Part shown: positions 14,666-17,450 of the stretch, piece after piece | Numbering within the stretch: the first letter of the stretch is position 1 | Layout of the letters: the number at the start of each line of letters is the position of its first letter | Source of the DNA: WRIS01 sp050945135 | GTDB lineage: Bacteria; Actinomycetota; Coriobacteriia; Coriobacteriales; Eggerthellaceae | Reading direction: 5' to 3' | Assembly: GCA_050945135.1 (NCBI GenBank) | Contig: JBMNSJ010000044.1 | Location: forward strand, 1 to 17,450 | Length of the DNA stretch: 17,450 bases | Program-made: the position numbers and the translations under genes | Notes under the pieces: model-generated | Databases searched by the model: none | Seen by the model: the letters and a program-made list of their open reading frames with translations, nothing else | Told to the model about the DNA's origin: nothing

Positions 14666-16470
14666 TATTCATCAACTTTCAAAATTGCCATGAACGCTTC
14701 TTGCGGCACTTCAACATTACCGATGTTTTTCATGCGCTTCTTTCCTGCCTTTTGCTTTTCAAGAAGCTTGCGCTTTCGTGTAATGTCGCCGCCATAGCAT
14801 TTCGCGAGCACGTCTTTGCGCTTCGCCTTGACTGTTTGACGTGCAAGAACGCGACCACCTATCGCCGCTTGTATAGGCACCTCAAACATTTGGCGTGGAA
14901 TAATAGCCTTGAGTTTTTCGGTTAGTACTTTTCCTCGATCATAAGCCTTATCTTTGTGAACTATGAAAGAAAGAGCATCGATTGGCTTTCCAGATAAAAG
15001 AATATCGAGCTTAACTAAGTTTGATTGTTTATACCCGTCAAACTCGTAATCGAGTGAAGCATATCCCTTAGTGTTTGACTTAAGCTTGTCAAAATAATCC
15101 ATAATGAGCTCAGACAATGGAATTTCCCAAATCATTTCTACCGTAGTTGTTGAGAGATAATTCATGGTAATAAAAGTACCTCGTCGCGCAACCGTTAAAT
15201 CCATAACCGCACCTACATAATCTGGGGGCACCAAGACGCGAGCCTTAAGATACGGCTCTTCTATACGCTCAATCGATCCCGGATCGGGCATCTCTTGTGG
15301 CGAGTTCAAAACTAGCATCTCACCACCAGTTTTATATACATGGTATTCCACGGAAGGCGCTGTGGCCAAAAGATCAAGACCAAATTCGCGTTCGAGCCGT
15401 TCTTTGATAACCTCCATGTGTAAAAGGCCTAAAAATCCAACGCGAAAACCAAAGCCTAAAGCATGTGATTTTTCGGCTTCCCAGATGAGCGCCGGATCAT
15501 TAAGGGAGAGTTTTTCCAAGGCTTCTTTGAGCGCCTCATATTGGTCGCCATCAATTGGATACAGACCAGTAAAGACCATTGGCTTGACATCTCGATATCC
15601 AGGCAAAGGATCTGTAGAACCAGAGTCGACACTTGTGATTGTATCTCCAACTTTTACATGACTGACGTCTTTTAAGCCAGTCACCAGATACCCTACTTCG
15701 CCTACTCCGATGCTTTCTTGAGGAGTTTCGACAGGTCTACGTGCACCGACCTCTTCTACGAGAGTCTCGACACCGGTAGCAATCATGCGAATATTTGTGC
15801 CTTTTTTTACGCTACCATCGACCACTCGGATAAGAGCCACAACGCCTCGATAGGAATCAAAATACGAATCAAAAATTAGAGCACGCAGAGGAGCATCTGG
15901 GTTACCCGTTGGTGGTGAGATATTGTAGACAACCGCTTCCAGGAGGTCATGAACTCCCGCACCAGTTTTTCCGCTGGCTAAAACCGCATCATCAGAAGGA
16001 ATTGCAAGAGCATCCTCGATTTCGTGACGAACGCGTTCAGGCTCTGCGGCGGGTAAATCTATCTTGTTAATTAACGGAATGATATCGAGATTAGCATTCA
16101 TCGCCATCATGGCATTCGCAACCGTCTGCGCTTCAACTCCCTGCGTCGCGTCCACGACCAACACGGCACCTTCACAGGCGGCAAGACTGCGCGACACTTC
16201 ATAAGTGAAATCGACATGGCCGGGAGTATCAATAAGGTTGAGTTGGTAGGTCAATCCATCATCAGCTTTATAGTCGATGCGAACGGCTTGGCTTTTTATC
16301 GTTATTCCGCGCTCGCGCTCGATATCCATTGAATCAAGCACTTGCTCCTTCATATCACGCGACGCAACAGTTCCCGTTAATTCGAGAACTCGGTCGGATA
16401 GAGTTGATTTCCCGTGATCGATATGGGCTATGATTGAAAAATTCCTGATTAAATTTGGATCTTGATTCAT
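14665..16470 (-). CDS. lepA: elongation factor 4 (LepA) GTPase
   Basis: LepA/EF4 is a ribosome-bound translational GTPase related to EF-G that affects translation initiation and elongation. The 601-residue product has G1 AHIDHGKST (15-23), the ERERGITIKSQ switch, G3 DTPGH (81-85), G4 NKID (135-138), the EF-G-like domains, and the LepA-specific C-terminal domain (KCYGGDITRKRKLLEKQKAGKKRMK region). Two in-frame ATGs are close together. The first (16485) lacks a ribosome binding site, whereas the second (16468-16470) has GGAAAG 7 nt upstream and gives the usual short N-terminus before IRNFSIIAHIDHGKST. It is divergent from rpsT, as in many Gram-positives where the two genes adjoin. Confidence 0.97.
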   Translation of the reverse strand: MNQDPNLIRNFSIIAHIDHGKSTLSDRVLELTGTVASRDMKEQVLDSMDIERERGITIKSQAVRIDYKADDGLTYQLNLIDTPGHVDFTYEVSRSLAACEGAVLVVDATQGVEAQTVANAMMAMNANLDIIPLINKIDLPAAEPERVRHEIEDALAIPSDDAVLASGKTGAGVHDLLEAVVYNISPPTGNPDAPLRALIFDSYFDSYRGVVALIRVVDGSVKKGTNIRMIATGVETLVEEVGARRPVETPQESIGVGEVGYLVTGLKDVSHVKVGDTITSVDSGSTDPLPGYRDVKPMVFTGLYPIDGDQYEALKEALEKLSLNDPALIWEAEKSHALGFGFRVGFLGLLHMEVIKERLEREFGLDLLATAPSVEYHVYKTGGEMLVLNSPQEMPDPGSIERIEEPYLKARVLVPPDYVGAVMDLTVARRGTFITMNYLSTTTVEMIWEIPLSELIMDYFDKLKSNTKGYASLDYEFDGYKQSNLVKLDILLSGKPIDALSFIVHKDKAYDRGKVLTEKLKAIIPRQMFEVPIQAAIGGRVLARQTVKAKRKDVLAKCYGGDITRKRKLLEKQKAGKKRMKNIGNVEVPQEAFMAILKVDE

Positions 16471-16705
16471 TTCCCATCTTTCCATCCAGCATTTTTGCCG
16501 GCTTACTTTCTGATTTACATAAACTGCTCATAGCTATCTTCTTACAGCTAGGGTACTATACTTACTGTAATTGCATGAGTTTAGGTTACAGCTCAAAGCA
16601 ATTGGATGTATTTTACCAATACACCTTGTACAAACATGATACTTCTATGATAAACTCTACAAGTTTTCGTCTGAAACAAGGTAATAAAAACATGGAGGAA
16701 TAAGC
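16471..16705. promoter_or_regulatory. divergent lepA / rpsT promoter region
   Basis: This 235-bp gap must hold promoters for both directions. For lepA (minus strand), TATAGT at 16555-16560 is the best -10 box; the -35 box is poor (TAAACT, 17 nt away). For rpsT (plus strand) the options are TTTACC (16612-16617)-17-CATGAT (16635-16640), or TTGTAC (16626-16631) with a box near TATGAT (16646-16651) at short spacing; neither is strong. Dyads are TTACTGTAA (16562-16570), flanked by TTACAGCT at 16542-16549 and 16586-16593, and TGTATT/AATACA (16607-16623). CTTGTA (16625-16630) and TACAAG (16658-16663) can pair in the rpsT leader. Confidence 0.45.
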
Positions 16706-17218
16706 GTGGCTAATATTAAAAGTCAAAAAAAGCGCATTTTAACAAACGAGAAAGCTCGTCTGCGTAATCGTGCTGTCCGTTCAGAATTTAAAACTGCAAC
16801 TCGTGCAGTCAGTGAGGCAGTTGAAGCAAATAATGGAGCAGAAGCTTATGCAGCTGCCCTAAAGGCTTGCCGTCTTTTGGACAAAGCAGCTTCAAAAGGT
16901 GTCATTCACAAACGCCAAGCAGCAAATCGCAAGAGCGGTATTATGGTTCTTGCTCGTACCGTTGCTACTGATGAAGATGTAGCAGCCTATAAAAAGCCTG
17001 CTAAAAAAGCACCTAGCAAGGGTGGCAACAAAAAAGAGGCAGCTAAGGCAGAGCGCGTAAAAGCAATGGAAAAAGCCTCAAAAGAAAAGGCAAAGCGTCG
17101 CGCTAAGACCGAAAAAGAGCAAGAAAGCGCTGCAAAGAAAAAGGCTAAAGCTGAAGCAGAAGCCGCTAAGGCAGAGGCAGCCGCTGAGGAAGCTCCTGCT
17201 GAAGAAGCTGCTGAATAA
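16706..17218 (+). CDS. rpsT: 30S ribosomal protein S20 with long charged C-terminal extension
   Basis: S20 binds 16S rRNA early and is a three-helix bundle of about 87 residues in most bacteria. Residues 1-86 match the family: MANIKSQKKRILTNEKARLR at the start, and DKAASKGVIHKRQAANRKSG (59-78). About 80 residues follow that S20 normally lacks. This tail is built almost wholly from Lys, Ala and Glu, basic first (about 97-150) and acidic at the end (about 151-170, EAAAEEAPAEEAAE). It should be helical or disordered and resembles histone H1-like tails. The start is GTG (16706-16708) with a strong GGAGG at 16694-16698, 7 nt away. No frameshift is needed to read through, and the tail keeps the same base use as the core. 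Confidence 0.95.
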   Translation: MANIKSQKKRILTNEKARLRNRAVRSEFKTATRAVSEAVEANNGAEAYAAALKACRLLDKAASKGVIHKRQAANRKSGIMVLARTVATDEDVAAYKKPAKKAPSKGGNKKEAAKAERVKAMEKASKEKAKRRAKTEKEQESAAKKKAKAEAEAAKAEAAAEEAPAEEAAE

Positions 17219-17224
17219 TCAAAG

Positions 17225-17314
17225 GATTTTGGGTCTTTCGGATCCATCCGCATATCAAGATAAAAAAGTCCCTTCGTCGGGGCTTTTTTATTGTGCGCAC
17301 TACAACCCAAAATC
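17225..17314 (+). terminator. rpsT terminator inside a 10-bp inverted repeat
   Basis: Forty-three nt after the stop, AAAAAAGTCCC (17262-17272) pairs with GGGGCTTTTTT (17279-17289), one G-T pair, loop TTCGTC, ending in a T-run. The A-tract makes it able to work in both directions. The hairpin is enclosed by a perfect 10-bp inverted repeat, GATTTTGGGT (17225-17234) and ACCCAAAATC (17305-17314). CGGAT/ATCCG (17239-17250) and the palindrome GTGCGCAC (17293-17300) also lie between. The central hairpin alone is a standard intrinsic terminator; the outer pairing is unexplained. Confidence 0.88.
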
Positions 17315-17450
17315 GGTTTTGCGGGCTTATAGGACAAAAAGTGTGTCCGTTTTTGGGGTATCACCACAGGTGGTACCCCCTTTTTAGGTCGTTTAAAATC
17401 TAGAAACCAAATTTCTCACTCGGACAAAAAGTGTGTCCGATTATTCGCGT
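17315..17450 (+). repeat. paired direct-repeat element, right copy (unrecognised family)
   Basis: GGACAAAAAGTGTGTCCG occurs exactly at 17332-17349 and 17422-17439, a period of 90 nt. Each copy is itself a dyad (GGACA/TGTCC). The first is preceded by GGGCTTATA and the second by ACTC, matching the flanks of the left-end element read on the minus strand (GGGCTATA and ACTC). Thus the two loci are homologous although the repeat sequences differ in their second half (GTCCG here, TGATGAA there). It lies downstream of rpsT in the direction of rpsT transcription. The element runs to the window edge, so more copies may follow. Confidence 0.75.
17355..17385 (+). terminator. strong hairpin with T-run between the right-end repeats
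   Basis: GGGGTATCACC (17355-17365) pairs over 11 bp (one G-T pair) with GGTGGTACCCC (17369-17379) around a 3-nt loop, followed by CTTTTT. It is an intrinsic terminator by every visible criterion, although rpsT already has one about 90 nt upstream. It may be a back-up terminator, or may end a short transcript of the repeat element itself. Confidence 0.75.

Noticed and set aside
16471..16485. Longer lepA start at ATG (16483-16485)
   Set aside because: It has no ribosome binding site, while the next ATG has one and gives the usual N-terminus.
16987..17367. 126-residue open frame on the minus strand over the rpsT tail
   Set aside because: It is a mirror of the Lys/Ala/Glu-rich rpsT tail: its Ala/Ser/Phe-rich product is the expected antisense of that low-complexity sequence, and it lacks a ribosome binding site.
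1..17450. Composite mobile element or genomic island bounded by the two repeat pairs
   Set aside because: The genes between are core, syntenic and uniform in composition, with no integrase or transposase. The repeats occur as tandem pairs at each end rather than single boundary copies, so a dispersed intergenic element is the simpler view.

Overview
The window is a dense block of conserved housekeeping genes from an actinobacterium-like Gram-positive bacterium, most likely of the class Coriobacteriia. This placement is an inference. The run hrcA-dnaJ-rsmE with phoH-ybeY-era-recO downstream is the actinobacterial 'dnaJ2' neighbourhood. The lepA-hemW-hrcA and rsmE-mtaB joins, and the DgkA-type lipid kinase, are shared with Firmicutes. 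Base composition is moderate rather than high G+C. There are no phage, transposon, toxin, secretion or defence genes, and no tRNA or rRNA.

Layout: sixteen of seventeen genes lie on the minus strand and read from right to left. From the right they form three transcription blocks. (1) lepA, a 60-residue membrane protein, dus and hemW start from the region shared with the divergent rpsT. (2) hrcA, dnaJ, rsmE, mtaB, phoH, ybeY, dgkA, era, a zinc-ribbon/PASTA membrane protein and recO start from a promoter embedded in a CIRCE operator; several of these genes touch or overlap. (3) rpsO has its own strong promoter and a terminator, followed by pnp with a structured leader and its own terminator. The only plus-strand gene is rpsT (ribosomal protein S20) at the right edge. 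It carries a Lys/Ala/Glu-rich C-terminal extension that nearly doubles its length.

The genes are tied together by ribosome and RNA work: small-subunit proteins (S15, S20), small-subunit maturation (Era, YbeY, RsmE), tRNA modification (Dus, MtaB), translation elongation (LepA), RNA decay (PNPase, YbeY, perhaps PhoH) and heat-shock control (HrcA, DnaJ). RecO (repair), the DgkA-type kinase (lipid carrier recycling) and the PASTA protein (cell envelope) are the other cargo.

The part least explained by known features is outside the genes. At both ends of the window, beyond the terminators of pnp and rpsT, there is a pair of 18-20 nt repeats with a period of 89-90 nt. The two copies within a locus are identical, the two loci differ from each other, yet both sit in clearly homologous flanks (GGGCT-ATAGGA before the first copy, ACTCGGA at the second). 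The interval between the copies contains strong hairpins. This looks like a dispersed, structured, non-coding element that I do not recognise.

Five genes are best read from non-ATG starts: GTG for recO, hrcA, dus and rpsT, and TTG for era. The starts of hrcA, era and lepA given here are internal to the longest open frames, for reasons stated in each entry.
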